From positions 1-64,000 of the forward strand of contig NZ_PDZC01000007.1 in the NCBI RefSeq assembly GCF_002743375.1: a stretch of DNA of 64,000 bases, written 5' to 3'. Numbering within the stretch: position 1 is the stretch's first letter; each line of letters begins with the position of its first letter. This document shows positions 7,643 to 17,175 of this stretch, one piece after another. A program made the translations under genes and the position numbers. The notes under the pieces are model-generated. The model was given only the letters and a program-made list of their open reading frames with translations, ran no database searches and had not been told where the DNA came from. The stretch comes from Sporosarcina sp. P34. Its GTDB lineage: Bacteria > Bacillota > Bacilli > Bacillales_A > Planococcaceae.

Positions 7643-10052
7643 ACTGCGCCTGCTGACGAAAAACTTGCTAATGGACTTAAAACGGCTCACTGCAGAGGCG
7701 GATACGATTTACTGGATGACAGCGTTTTTGATGAAGTCCGGAGTGAACGAAGTACTTCCCGCTTTACGTGAGGCCTCCATGCGTGGTGCGGATATCAAGA
7801 TTCTGACCGGTGATTATCTATCGATTACACAACCGGACGCACTACAATTATTAAATGAAGGATTACCCACTGCCGAACTTCGCATGATTGAAAGTGGCGG
7901 TACATCTTTTCATCCGAAAGCGTATCTATTCAAATCACAAAACAGCTCTACCGTCATTATAGGATCATCTAACTTATCGCGTTCCGCTTTGACGAAAGGT
8001 ATCGAATGGAACCTCTATGCACCATCGACAGTAGACGAAACTATTTTCGAAACGGCTGCGGATGAATATATGAAGGTGTTCTTATCTCCGAACACGGTAC
8101 CGATCAACAGTGAACAAATTGAGTTGTATAGAAGACGCTACGAAGAAACGAATCGGAGGCTACCATTTAGTTCCGTATGGGAACCCAAGACGGAAATCGA
8201 AATGACATTCGGGGCAACTGAGCAAGAAGAAAGCAGTATCGTCGATCCAACAGCCCCCTATCAATCATCTGTCTTAAATCCACGGCCCGCCCAAGAACTA
8301 GCTCTCACTGCGCTTCATCAAACAGTTGAAGCCGGCTACGAAAAAGCACTCGTCGTTCTCGCAACAGGACTTGGGAAGACCTATTTAGCCGCTTTTTTTG
8401 CAGAGTCCTATAAGCGTGTCCTATTTATCGCGCATCGTGAAGAACTACTCACACAAGCGCAAGCTTCATTCGCACGCGTATTTCCGAATCGCACAGGCGG
8501 AATCTACAACGGTCAACAAAAGCACGCAGACACGGAACTCGTCTTCGCATCGATCCAGACACTCGCGAGACAATACCACTTGCATCAATTCTCCCCCACT
8601 GCGTTTGACCTGATTGTCGTAGACGAATTCCACCATGCGGCCGCCACTACATACGAACGGGTACTTGACTACTTTAAACCCGAATTCTTGCTCGGTCTAA
8701 CCGCAACACCCGACCGACTCGACAACAAAGATGTCTACAGTTTATGCGACGGCAACGAAGCGATCTCCATTCACTTCCTAGACGCCATCCGGCAAAACTG
8801 GCTTTCTCCTTTCGTCTACTATGGTGTACTGGACGAAACCGACTACAGCCAACTGAAATGGCGCCATAACCGCTACGACGAAGAAGAACTACTGCGCCTG
8901 CAATTACGCGACAGCTACGCACAAGCAGTACTCGATGCATGGAACGAACACAAAAAGACCCGCACGATCGGATTCTGTTCTTCCATTAAACAAGCCATGT
9001 ACTTGAGCGATTATTTCATAAAAGCCGGCTACCGATCACTTGCCTTACACGGAAACACGGATCGACAGACACGCACCACCGCACGTAACTTGCTGGAAAC
9101 GGGCCAACTCGACATTATCTTCACCGTCGATCTATTCAATGAAGGCGTCGATATCCCGAGCGTAGACACTCTCCTATTCGCTCGCCCTACCGAATCACTA
9201 ACTGTCTTCACCCAGCAAATCGGACGCGGCTTGCGCTTGGCAGACGGCAAAACGCATTGTGTCATCATCGACTTAATCGGAAACTACCGCAATGCACGGA
9301 AAAAGTTTGAAGTCTTTAATGAAAACAAAGAATTGCCTGCAAAAATCAGCAGTGAAACATTTACCGAATCCGGCAATTTCGAGTTCCATTTCGAAACAGC
9401 GATCATCGACTTACTTGAAGCAATGAAACAAAATGAACCAATCCAGCAACGACTCATTACCGCTTATTTCGACTTAAAAGCAGAACTAGGCCACCGCCCA
9501 ACGTATCTCGAATATCACTTGAAAGCAAACGAAGACGCCAAAGCCATCCAGCAAAAATTCAAGACATATCCGATTCTGTTAGAGTATGCGGATGAGCTAA
9601 GTGAATTGGAGAAAGGAGTACTCACGCAATATAGGGACCTACTCATCGAAATCAATAAAACCTTAATGAATAAAAGCTATAAAATGATTCTATTGAAGTA
9701 CATGCTGACTAGAGGAGCAGCTGATTGGTATAAACCGGTGACACCGAATGAAGTCGCCCCCTTCTTCCATGCGTACTTGATGGAAAAACCTTATCGCCGT
9801 GATACGGACTTATCGGATAGGCAAGGCCAGTTACTTCGGGAATATGATGAAGGTATAGTAGCGAAGTTGATAGCTACTATGCCGATGACGAAGTGGAGTG
9901 GTTCTTCGAAAGGGTTTTTTGTGTTTGAGAATGACTCATTCGATACGCAGATAGAAATAGAAAAGCAACATGAGGAAGTTTTGTTTGGTTGGGTACGGGA
10001 GATTTGTGAGTATCGGTTGCATTGGTATTTTGAGAGGAAGGGTTCTGTTTAA
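7635..10052 (+). CDS. PLD-nuclease/SF2 helicase fusion protein
   Basis: The 805-residue protein begins with a phospholipase D-type nuclease domain (about 1-155; SFHPKAYLF gives the HxK motif, followed by IIGSSNLSRSAL). A superfamily 2 helicase follows (about 200-560): VLATGLGKTYLA (Walker A), VVDEFHHA (motif II), LLGLTATP (motif III), and QQIGRGLRL (motif VI). The C-terminal 240 residues match nothing I recognise. Similar PLD-helicase proteins occur in bacterial defence islands and as orphan genes. It starts inside the stop region of the MazG gene. Role in DNA repair or phage defence is inference. Confidence 0.85.
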   Translation: MTKLRLLTKNLLMDLKRLTAEADTIYWMTAFLMKSGVNEVLPALREASMRGADIKILTGDYLSITQPDALQLLNEGLPTAELRMIESGGTSFHPKAYLFKSQNSSTVIIGSSNLSRSALTKGIEWNLYAPSTVDETIFETAADEYMKVFLSPNTVPINSEQIELYRRRYEETNRRLPFSSVWEPKTEIEMTFGATEQEESSIVDPTAPYQSSVLNPRPAQELALTALHQTVEAGYEKALVVLATGLGKTYLAAFFAESYKRVLFIAHREELLTQAQASFARVFPNRTGGIYNGQQKHADTELVFASIQTLARQYHLHQFSPTAFDLIVVDEFHHAAATTYERVLDYFKPEFLLGLTATPDRLDNKDVYSLCDGNEAISIHFLDAIRQNWLSPFVYYGVLDETDYSQLKWRHNRYDEEELLRLQLRDSYAQAVLDAWNEHKKTRTIGFCSSIKQAMYLSDYFIKAGYRSLALHGNTDRQTRTTARNLLETGQLDIIFTVDLFNEGVDIPSVDTLLFARPTESLTVFTQQIGRGLRLADGKTHCVIIDLIGNYRNARKKFEVFNENKELPAKISSETFTESGNFEFHFETAIIDLLEAMKQNEPIQQRLITAYFDLKAELGHRPTYLEYHLKANEDAKAIQQKFKTYPILLEYADELSELEKGVLTQYRDLLIEINKTLMNKSYKMILLKYMLTRGAADWYKPVTPNEVAPFFHAYLMEKPYRRDTDLSDRQGQLLREYDEGIVAKLIATMPMTKWSGSSKGFFVFENDSFDTQIEIEKQHEEVLFGWVREICEYRLHWYFERKGSV

Positions 10053-10065
10053 CACACAAAAAAGT

Positions 10066-10122
10066 TGTAGCCATTGCGCAACTTTTTGCGAGTCGGATCT
10101 AGGCTACAACTCTTTAACTACT
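10066..10122 (+). terminator. Possible terminator after the PLD-helicase gene
   Basis: Arms AGTTGTAGCC (about 10071-10080) and GGCTACAACT (about 10102-10111), the latter followed by CTTT. The loop is long, so efficiency is uncertain. The rest of the gap to 10387 shows no gene or clear signal. Confidence 0.4.
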
Positions 10123-10387
10123 TACGCAAAGAGTTGTATTTGTAATGTTTAATTTTCTAAATAAGAATATTTTAATATAAATGCAATGAAACCTAAAACT
10201 AACCTCTTTAACAATTATATCTCCTCCTGTAAACATACCCTTTCAACATCTCTCAGCTAAGTGCAGTACCTTGTAGTTATAATGATAAAGAGCTCTTAAC
10301 AATAGGTTGCTACTATCATTTTACTTTTACAAACAGAAATGTTAAAATCCACACAAATAAGTAGCAACTACATCTCTTCCATCAAAA

Positions 10388-10433
10388 ATAGAGCAATGGG
10401 TTAACTAAAGTGTTAATTTATCCATTGCTCTAT
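10388..10433 (-). terminator. Terminator of the PatB-like gene
   Basis: A perfect 12-bp inverted repeat, ATAGAGCAATGG / CCATTGCTCTAT (10388-10399 and 10422-10433), with a T-run on the minus strand after the stem. Confidence 0.75.
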
Positions 10434-10447
10434 CATTTATTTAAATT

Positions 10448-11653
10448 TTATCTATTTAAACGCTCTAACTTTTTGCTTTTCTTTAATGCCGCACCTAAAC
10501 GATGCAATGCTTCCTCTAATGCGTCTGTTGGCAATGCTAAGTTAATCCGCTCAAAGCCGTTGCCTTCTTCGCCAAAGATGTACCCTGACGTCGTAAAAAA
10601 CGCGGCATCCTTCTGCAAAAATGATTCAAGTTCTTCTTGATCCAAACCTAAAGCATTAAAATCTAGCCATTGCACATAAGTCCCTTCAATCAATGGTGCT
10701 TTGATTTGTGGGAAATATTCCTTAAAGTAGTCATGTACTAAATGTTGGTTGGTATCAATCACCTTTAACAACTCATCAAGCCAAGCTTCTGATTTTGTAT
10801 AGGCTAATTCATAAGCCTTATACCCTAAAATACCAACCATATTCCCAGTTTCTACTGCCAATTCTTGATTGAATTGTTCACGAATTTTTTTATTTGAAAT
10901 AATGATACTAGAAGCCATCATCCCCGCCAAGTTGAAGGACTTGGAAGCTGCTGTACAAGTAATTAACTTATCTGTCAACTCTTCATTAACCGTTGCAAGC
11001 ACCGTATGTTGATGTCCTGGCATGATAAAATCATACCAAATTTCATCTGAAATCACATATAAATCATGTTTCACAGCAATGCCTGCTAATTTTTCTAACT
11101 CTTCCTTTTTCCAAACTCGACCCACAGGGTTATGCGGGCTACAAAATAACAATATTTTGTTGTTCGGATCTGCTGCAGCTTTTTCAAAAGCCTCAAAGTC
11201 AATCGTATAATCGTCATTATTCTTTAGTAACGGTACATTTACTTCCGTACGCTCATTATCCTCAATTGCCATACTAAACGGATAATAAACGGGACGAAAA
11301 TTGATGACTCCATCTCCCTTTTTTGAAAACATACGAATTGCTGTATAAAAAGCGGATAAAATCCCTTGAGTGGGAACAATCCATTCCTTTTCAATTTCCC
11401 ATTGATGTCGTCTTTTTTGCCAGTCCACTACAGCCGTTAAAAAGGATTCATAAGGACCTGTATAACCAAGCACTGCTTCATCTAGATATTCCCTTAATCC
11501 TTCTATCACTTCAGGTGGGTTTTTAAACTCCATATCAGCATCTGACAATGGGATAACATCTTCACTCACATCTGGATTCAACTTATACATTTGCTCCCAT
11601 TTCAATGCACCTTTATCTTTTCGGTTCACTCTTGTTGTAAAATCGTATCCCAT
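10448..11653 (-). CDS. PatB/MalY-type pyridoxal-phosphate C-S lyase (aminotransferase class I/II fold)
   Basis: The 401-residue protein is a fold-type I PLP enzyme close to PatB/MalY cystathionine beta-lyases. Marks are the N-terminal PLSDADMEF segment, the CSPHNPVGRVW loop, ISDEIWYDF (cofactor-binding Asp and Tyr) and the Schiff-base lysine in ASKSFNLAG. It likely cleaves cystathionine or cysteine conjugates to pyruvate and ammonia. The ATG at 11653 is preferred over the GTG at 11662, because the GGAAG ribosome site lies directly beside the GTG. It follows the M20 and YfcC genes on the same strand, which suggests a shared role in sulfur amino acid or conjugate use. Confidence 0.85.
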   Translation of the reverse strand: MGYDFTTRVNRKDKGALKWEQMYKLNPDVSEDVIPLSDADMEFKNPPEVIEGLREYLDEAVLGYTGPYESFLTAVVDWQKRRHQWEIEKEWIVPTQGILSAFYTAIRMFSKKGDGVINFRPVYYPFSMAIEDNERTEVNVPLLKNNDDYTIDFEAFEKAAADPNNKILLFCSPHNPVGRVWKKEELEKLAGIAVKHDLYVISDEIWYDFIMPGHQHTVLATVNEELTDKLITCTAASKSFNLAGMMASSIIISNKKIREQFNQELAVETGNMVGILGYKAYELAYTKSEAWLDELLKVIDTNQHLVHDYFKEYFPQIKAPLIEGTYVQWLDFNALGLDQEELESFLQKDAAFFTTSGYIFGEEGNGFERINLALPTDALEEALHRLGAALKKSKKLERLNR

Positions 11654-11732
11654 TTCTAACACTTCCTTATATAGATTGTACTTTTTATACCTTTTCTTCC
11701 TATCTTAATCGTCTATTCACAAGAATCATATA

Positions 11733-12941
11733 TTATTTAGTTAGAAAATCTACTGCAAATTTAGACGTTGCCAAAACTCCGTTAATTAGCGCATTTTCAT
11801 CTATATCAAATTGATTATTATGATGCTCTGCACCACTTCCGTACCCTTCATTACGAACACCTATAAGAGCAAAAAGCGTAGGTGCTATTGTTCTATACTC
11901 ACTAAAGGTTTCAGTCGCATACCAGATTACATCATGTATGACAGAACCTGGCATCATTTCTTCATTACCAGAAATCGCTAGTTCCGCTAGTTTTTCATCA
12001 TTTATAACCGGATCCCCACCAATTTCGAGATTTTCTCCAAATTCAACGGTACAATTATGTGCCTGTGCAGTAAATTCTGCAATTTTCTTTACTATATCCA
12101 AAGCCTTTCTGCCTTCTTCCACATCAAAAAATCGGAGAGAACCCCGAATATTCACCTTATCTGGAATGATATTATCTATCTCACCACCATGGATTTGCGT
12201 CAATCCGAGTGTAACCGTTTTTGTGACGTCAATTTGATTCGCCCATGCATTTGTAAGTCCAGTTAAAATATTGGCTGCTGCAAAAATTGGATTAATGGAC
12301 AGATCCGGACGTGAACCGTGACCACTTTTCCCATGTACAGTGAAATTAACTAATTTACCTCCGGCCATTCTTGGACCTGCATCAACACATACCGAACCAC
12401 TGTCCATAAATGCTGTTAAGTGGTTGCCGTAAATGGCATCGATTCCTCGATTATCTAAGTGTTGAACCATCGCCTCAATACCGGATGCAATTTCCTCCCC
12501 TTCTTCAAAAATAAAGTAAACTTCACCACTCAAATTATGCTTCATTTCTGTTAGTATTTTCATTGTGGAAAGTACAATAGCCATATGACCATCATGTCCA
12601 CATGCATGCATAACTCCTGGATTTTTAGAGAAATACTTTCTTGGTCCAGCAAAATTCTGCGGATTTTCTTCAATAGGAAGTGCATCAATATCTGTTCTAA
12701 TTCCTAATGTCTTACCTGGTTTTCCTGTATCAAATAAAACGGTGAAACCAGTGCTGCCGGGTACTTCTTCAACTTCCAATCCTAATTCCTTTATTGTATC
12801 TTTTAAAAATTTAACTGTTTCGTCTTCCTCAGAACTTAGTTCTGGATATTCGTACAAATACTTACGAATGCGAATGGTTTCTGCTTCTAATTCTTTCGCT
12901 CTGTTTTTTATGAATGCATTCATTTCTGTCATTGTCGTCAT
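11733..12941 (-). CDS. M20 family amidohydrolase (N-acyl-amino-acid hydrolase type)
   Basis: The 402-residue protein belongs to the M20D metallohydrolases. It shows MHACGHDGHMA (about 113-123; metal-binding His and Asp), FEEGEE (catalytic and metal Glu), GNHLTAF and a late HHNNQFD histidine. A lid/dimerisation domain lies between about 190 and 310. Such enzymes deacylate N-acyl amino acids or short conjugates in the cytoplasm. The ATG follows GGGAAGGGCG. With the upstream YfcC-type permease and downstream C-S lyase it suggests uptake, deacylation and beta-cleavage of a conjugated amino acid; that pathway is inference. Confidence 0.88.
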   Translation of the reverse strand: MTTMTEMNAFIKNRAKELEAETIRIRKYLYEYPELSSEEDETVKFLKDTIKELGLEVEEVPGSTGFTVLFDTGKPGKTLGIRTDIDALPIEENPQNFAGPRKYFSKNPGVMHACGHDGHMAIVLSTMKILTEMKHNLSGEVYFIFEEGEEIASGIEAMVQHLDNRGIDAIYGNHLTAFMDSGSVCVDAGPRMAGGKLVNFTVHGKSGHGSRPDLSINPIFAAANILTGLTNAWANQIDVTKTVTLGLTQIHGGEIDNIIPDKVNIRGSLRFFDVEEGRKALDIVKKIAEFTAQAHNCTVEFGENLEIGGDPVINDEKLAELAISGNEEMMPGSVIHDVIWYATETFSEYRTIAPTLFALIGVRNEGYGSGAEHHNNQFDIDENALINGVLATSKFAVDFLTK

Positions 12942-13023
12942 GTTATCGCCCTTCCCTCATTCATCTAAGATCATATAAGTGAATCCATTTTATCGTGACA
13001 AAAAACAGCTACATCAGGATAAT

Positions 13024-13059
13024 ATGTGGTTAAGAAAGCCACAACGAAACCACATATCA
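13024..13059. repeat. Inverted repeat between transporter and amidohydrolase genes
   Basis: Arms ATATGTGGTT and AACCACATAT separated by about 15 nt. It lacks a T-run, so it may be an mRNA-processing or attenuating hairpin rather than a full terminator. Confidence 0.4.
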
Positions 13060-13145
13060 TACTGACGTGAAGGTAAACTCGTATGATGAAATGGATTAAA
13101 GTGTATATTAAACATGCATTTGTACTCGTTTACTTTTCATCCTAT

Positions 13146-14576
13146 TTATTCGCCACCAGTCCAGCCGACAATAGTTAGTATATATAGAATGACAAAGCTC
13201 ATTAGCATGAAGATTACTACTGCCGGGAAAACCCAACGTACCCATTTTGTAAAGGGTACACCTGCCATTACACAAGAACCGATTGTCCAACCAAGCACTG
13301 GAGATATTAGATTTGTGAAACCATCACCAAACTGGAAAGCTTGAATTGCTAACTGATTTGGTAGACCCAGCGTGTTGGCAATTGGTTCAATGATTGGAAC
13401 AAGAATCGCTGCCTTACTTGTAGCTGATGGTATAAGCGGATTAAGTATAGCGACAACTAGACTTATTCCAATTGTAGCAAAACTTTGGTTTAGCTCCATT
13501 AATGGCTTTGTCAACGTAAAAACAATCGTATCTATGATATTTCCTTCCGTTAAAACCAGTGACATAACACGAGCTAAACCGATAATAAAGGCAATAAAAG
13601 CTATAGAAGCAATTCCTTTAGAAAAGTTTTCACCAATATCATCAAAGGACATACGAGTCAATAGTCCAATAACGATAGCAGCTAATATAGCAATAACAAT
13701 GAAAAAGTGGTAAAGATTTTCTCCTCCAAATACAGAATAAGAGATGATCACTAAAAAATGAGCAATAAAAACCAATAGTGCCAAAACACTTGTTAATTTA
13801 AGTTTTTCTTCTTTTATTACATCGTCTCCATTTTGATTACCTAATTGGTGTGCTCTCCATCCATTACTATACATTAGAGAAGATTTTTCATTATTTTCAA
13901 TTTTTTTGATATAACGCATAAGATAAATTAAGCCAACAATCATAAATAAGTTCACAGAAATGAACCGAAATCCGATTCCGGAATAAGGTGTAACACCAAT
14001 CATCAATTGAGATATAAAATGGCCTTGAGGTCCAGTTGCGAATCCAATTAAGGTCGGAAAAGTTGTAATACCGATAGCAACAAGTGGATCCAGTTTCAAC
14101 TTCCTGGCAAATATGACACCAATTGGTACTAAAGCAATCAGTGAATCACTACCTGCAAGTGCACCAATATAAACCATCATTATAAACATTGCGCTAACTA
14201 AAATACCCTTCCCTTTATCTTGTAATTTAAAAATAGCCCAGTTCAAAATATTATCTATCGCACCAGATGCGAGTAGTACAGCAATTGTTGCACCCGATAC
14301 TAAAACAAGATAAATAGTGATGCTAGACTCATTCAATCCATCCAATATTAACATCATCATCCTCCAGGGACTTACAGATGTTTGATGTCCAAGGAATTCA
14401 AACTGATTTCCTAAAATAGTCCCATCCTCATCCGTCGCAAAATTACCTGCTGGGATGATATATGTTGCAATACTGCCCAATAATAATATCCCCATCATTA
14501 TCCAAAATAAATGTGGCAACTGGAACTTTTTCTTATTAATAATTAGATTTTCATCTGCCTTAAATTGCTTTTCCAT
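13146..14576 (-). CDS. YfcC-family membrane transporter
   Basis: The 476-residue protein has about 12 membrane segments and the family's opening PHLFWIMMGILLL...YIIPAG. Internal marks include AGSDSLIALVPIG and GPQGHFISQLMIG. YfcC/AbgT/DcuC-type carriers move dicarboxylates, amino acids or aminobenzoyl-glutamate-like substrates. The ATG follows GGGGGA. It is the first gene of a likely YfcC-M20 transcription unit, and an imperfect cre site lies about 150 bp upstream. Confidence 0.82.
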   Translation of the reverse strand: MEKQFKADENLIINKKKFQLPHLFWIMMGILLLGSIATYIIPAGNFATDEDGTILGNQFEFLGHQTSVSPWRMMMLILDGLNESSITIYLVLVSGATIAVLLASGAIDNILNWAIFKLQDKGKGILVSAMFIMMVYIGALAGSDSLIALVPIGVIFARKLKLDPLVAIGITTFPTLIGFATGPQGHFISQLMIGVTPYSGIGFRFISVNLFMIVGLIYLMRYIKKIENNEKSSLMYSNGWRAHQLGNQNGDDVIKEEKLKLTSVLALLVFIAHFLVIISYSVFGGENLYHFFIVIAILAAIVIGLLTRMSFDDIGENFSKGIASIAFIAFIIGLARVMSLVLTEGNIIDTIVFTLTKPLMELNQSFATIGISLVVAILNPLIPSATSKAAILVPIIEPIANTLGLPNQLAIQAFQFGDGFTNLISPVLGWTIGSCVMAGVPFTKWVRWVFPAVVIFMLMSFVILYILTIVGWTGGE

Positions 14577-14725
14577 AATGAGAATCCCCCTTTTTAATTT
14601 AGATGTATTCTTATCATTTAAAGGATATATTCTAAAACAATTTCACTTGGAAGCCTTATATGTTTACATCACTTAAGCACTAAAATTTTATACCCATCTC
14701 AAAAAACTTCTAATCGGGAACTGGT

Positions 14726-14739
14726 CGAAAGCGCTTACA
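14726..14739. promoter_or_regulatory. Candidate cre (CcpA) site upstream of the YfcC gene
   Basis: CGAAAGCGCTTACA matches the catabolite-responsive element consensus TGWNANCGNTNWCA at every fixed position except the first. Its position suits carbon-catabolite control of the transporter operon. Confidence 0.5.
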
Positions 14740-14764
14740 TATCTTTCATTCAAGTTTAATTATG

Positions 14765-14806
14765 TCAAGATGTAGTATTTCTCTTCAAATGAATACTACA
14801 TCTTTT
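14765..14806. repeat. Inverted repeat after the broken PLP-enzyme gene
   Basis: Arms AAGATGTAGTATT and AATACTACATCTT with a loop of about 12 nt, just past the stop of the pseudogene. It may be its former terminator; only the plus strand has a T-run. Confidence 0.5.
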
Positions 14807-14812
14807 AACCAA

Positions 14813-15137
14813 TTAACTTCTTATAATATTTTCATTCTTTTGAAATACTGGCACATCTATTTCAATATTCTTCGGATATTTAATTCCAGCCCCTGTATTT
14901 AGTACAACGACTTGTCCATCTTCTTTAATCCAACCATCTTCCCGAAGGTGCAGCGGCAAATGCTAACGTACCTTCGGGACAGACAAATGCCCTCTCTGAA
15001 GAAGCGATAAAACTTAATTCTTTCAATAGAGCGCCGTCACTTATAGCTATTGCACAGCGGTTTGTTTTTTCAATACCTTCCACTAATTCTTGCAATTCAC
15101 GAAGTCCTTTATAAATGCCAATATAGCTATATGTCAT
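14813..15137 (-). pseudogene. Broken threonine synthase-like PLP enzyme, C-terminal remnant
   Basis: Two overlapping frames each carry part of one protein. The first (15137 to 14925) has GIYKGLRELQEL and ERAFVCPEGTLAFAA, the conserved C-terminal half of fold-type II PLP enzymes. A one-base shift near 14945 moves the rest, EDGWIKEDGQVVVLNTGAGI followed by KYP, into another frame ending at 14813. That block is typical of threonine synthase and related lyases. The N-terminal two thirds, including the PLP lysine, are absent. It directly follows ridA, so the operon once encoded a PLP ammonia-lyase together with its imine-scavenging partner. Confidence 0.75.
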
Positions 15138-15140
15138 TTA

Positions 15141-15515
15141 TTAACGAATGGCAATCGATTCAATTTCAACCAAAGCGTTTTTGGGAAGTTCTTTGACTCC
15201 TACCATGGCTCTAGCTGGTTTACTATCACCGAAGTACTTATCGTATACTTCATTTACTTCTACTACTTTATCTAATGAAGTAAGATAGACCGTATTTTTC
15301 ACAACATTTTTTGCAGATAAACCGGCAGCTTTCAAAATCGATTCTATATTTTCCAGACACTGCTCTGCCTGTTCCACGATATCTTCATTCATTTTATTGG
15401 TAGTTGTGTTAATAGGTAATTGACCCGAAATGAATAGAATATTATCCCTTTCTACTGCTTGTGAGTAGGCACCTACCGCTGCTGGAGCATTATCGGTATG
15501 AATCTTCTTGAACAT
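15141..15515 (-). CDS. RidA family (enamine/imine deaminase) protein
   Basis: The 124-residue protein has the RidA pattern: APAAVGAYSQAV near the start, FISGQLPIN, a VVKNTVYLT strand and the C-terminal ARAMVGVKELPKNALVEIE that carries the conserved Arg and Glu. RidA hydrolyses reactive 2-aminoacrylate-type enamines released by PLP enzymes. The ATG at 15515 is chosen because TAGGAG lies 9 nt upstream; the ATG at 15524 would overlap that site. It sits one base after the regulator's stop and before the broken PLP enzyme. Confidence 0.9.
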   Translation of the reverse strand: MFKKIHTDNAPAAVGAYSQAVERDNILFISGQLPINTTTNKMNEDIVEQAEQCLENIESILKAAGLSAKNVVKNTVYLTSLDKVVEVNEVYDKYFGDSKPARAMVGVKELPKNALVEIESIAIR

Positions 15516-15516
15516 A

Positions 15517-16185
15517 TTAATCATCTCCTAAACTATTATTAAAACTTTGCTCCATACGAACTTTCTGAAGGTAGTTGTAAATAGTGAACTTCGACACTCC
15601 TAGAACACTAGCGATATATTCAGTAGCACCTTTAATTAAGAATGCCCCCTTCGACTCTAATTCCCTTATGACTTCTATTTTTTCTTCAGTATCCAACAGT
15701 GCAGGAGCTTTAAAGTGTTTTTCAAGTGCTTGCCTTGTCATTGATTGGATCACTTCATGTACATCGGTATAAAAGTTTTCATTTCTTTGCACGTCCTCTT
15801 TAAAACTAATAATTTCTTGAACTTCACCTCCCAGTTGAATTAACAAACTGATATCAAAATTGATGCATAACGCTCCTATTACCCTATCGTGAGAATCTTT
15901 CAAAAATACAGTTGATGATTTCATAACGGAACCTTTTCCAGATACTGTTTTGTAGTTCGCAAAATCTTCCCCATGCCCATTTTTCAATTGCTGTAACACT
16001 AAATCCGTGATTGGTGAACCAATATCCCGACCTGTCACTGATCCAGCCAAGTGGATAAGCGATTTTTCCAGACTACTAAAATCGTGTACAGCAACTTCGC
16101 ACTTCGATCCAAACATCTCGACTAAAATATCAGCAGTGCGAATCGCGTGATCAAAAACTAATTTATTTTCTTTTTCCAATTCCAT
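15517..16185 (-). CDS. YheO/DauR-type transcriptional regulator (PAS-like plus HTH)
   Basis: The 222-residue protein has an N-terminal YheO-like PAS domain (about 10-125, with the signature SVTGRDIGSPITDLVL) and a C-terminal helix-turn-helix (about 180-215; YIASVLGVSKFTIYNYL). DauR-type members control amino acid catabolism. The start is the ATG at 16185 behind GAGAGGTGGGAG; the longer frame to 16218 lacks a ribosome site. It is the first gene of the regulator-ridA-(PLP enzyme) unit. A paralogue lies at 34334-34969 beside a ureohydrolase. Confidence 0.85.
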   Translation of the reverse strand: MELEKENKLVFDHAIRTADILVEMFGSKCEVAVHDFSSLEKSLIHLAGSVTGRDIGSPITDLVLQQLKNGHGEDFANYKTVSGKGSVMKSSTVFLKDSHDRVIGALCINFDISLLIQLGGEVQEIISFKEDVQRNENFYTDVHEVIQSMTRQALEKHFKAPALLDTEEKIEVIRELESKGAFLIKGATEYIASVLGVSKFTIYNYLQKVRMEQSFNNSLGDD

Positions 16186-16258
16186 CCACTCCCACCTCTC
16201 GTTATCTAGGTAAAGCAACTATTCGGATAACTATAAAATCAATATTATCAGACTGTTA

Positions 16259-16307
16259 TTTTAATTACAACAAATTTTTAACCATTAAAATTTTGTTGTA
16301 ATTAAAA
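16259..16307. promoter_or_regulatory. Long AT-rich palindrome upstream of the YheO-type regulator
   Basis: Arms at 16259-16275 and 16291-16307 (TTTTAATTACAACAAA against TTTTGTTGTAATTAAAA) pair over 16 of 17 bases. It lies about 75 bp upstream of the regulator's ATG, so it may be the operator for autoregulation. Confidence 0.45.
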
Positions 16308-16380
16308 CTTCCTCATAGTTATAAAGTTTATGGTTGTCCGACAAATCAACAAATGAGAGTTTGGCGCATTTATCACAGTA

Positions 16381-16450
16381 ACTTAAATACTATGAAATGG
16401 CTGCTTTAACAAAACTTCGCGAGTATGTTCGGGCAGGAGATGTTTCTATT
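16381..16450 (+). pseudogene. Possible fragment of a Tn3-family transposase
   Basis: A short frame reads KYYEMAALTKLREYVRAGDV, then a stop. It resembles the LRxxLRSGDV segment of Tn3-family TnpA proteins. The surrounding 16310-17160 region has no convincing gene and looks like degraded mobile DNA. The match is short and may be coincidental. Confidence 0.3.
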
Positions 16451-17002
16451 GTTAGGTAGCAAGTTTACATTCACTACGTCCACTTATCCAATAAACATAA
16501 AGCCGATGATTCCTTGCGTAGGAAAAATCGGATTCGTGGTTGTTTTTAATAACTTCTTGAACGCAATTAAAATACCAGGGTTATGTGCTGAAGGTGAAAT
16601 GTTAATTTGTACATCATTTTTTGTTTGAAAAGACATATGTATTCTCCATGCTTCTTTAGTTAACATAACGTCACTTCTAGGTAGTTGATCCAGACAGACA
16701 AGCCCTTGTAACACTTCAGTTCCCCCCTATGGCCCTTCCCTTTCGTTATGTGTGAAATATACATCGTTAAATTAACGGGCTTTTGGTGAATGACAGACCT
16801 GTCTAACTGAATAGCTATACAGATTGACCTCAACGATGAGTAGATGAAAAACCCTCGCGGAAAGTCATGGGGAAGTTCATTCGAATTTATCCATAATTAG
16901 CATGTGAATCCTTTTTATAAGTTACGACATTCCTCTAATACCTATGTCTATATTCTATACGCCGTCAATACGGACCCATGTTTCATTCTTATATGCACGT
17001 AC

Positions 17003-17045
17003 AGGTACCAGGTCCCTACACAATTAGGGTGTCAGTTACTTTTAA
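17003..17045. repeat. Imperfect hairpin repeat
   Basis: GTACAGGTACCAGGTCCCTA...TAGGGTGTCAGTTAC forms an imperfect stem. It resembles small intergenic repeats with GGTACCAGG-type ends seen in Bacillus genomes. It lies in the gene-poor stretch before the VOC gene. Confidence 0.35.
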
Positions 17046-17175
17046 AAAACGTACTATCAGATATACCAGACCCGAAAATATGTTGCGATAAATAATATTC
17101 AACAAACAAGCATTTTTGACTGTATCCGTATCAACTCGTATATACTACATACAAAAGAGAAAAGGAGCGAAACGA

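Noticed and set aside
16484..16714. Minus-strand open frame of 76 residues
   Set aside because: No family resemblance and no convincing start; the region 16310-17160 looks like degraded DNA, so I list just the possible transposase fragment.
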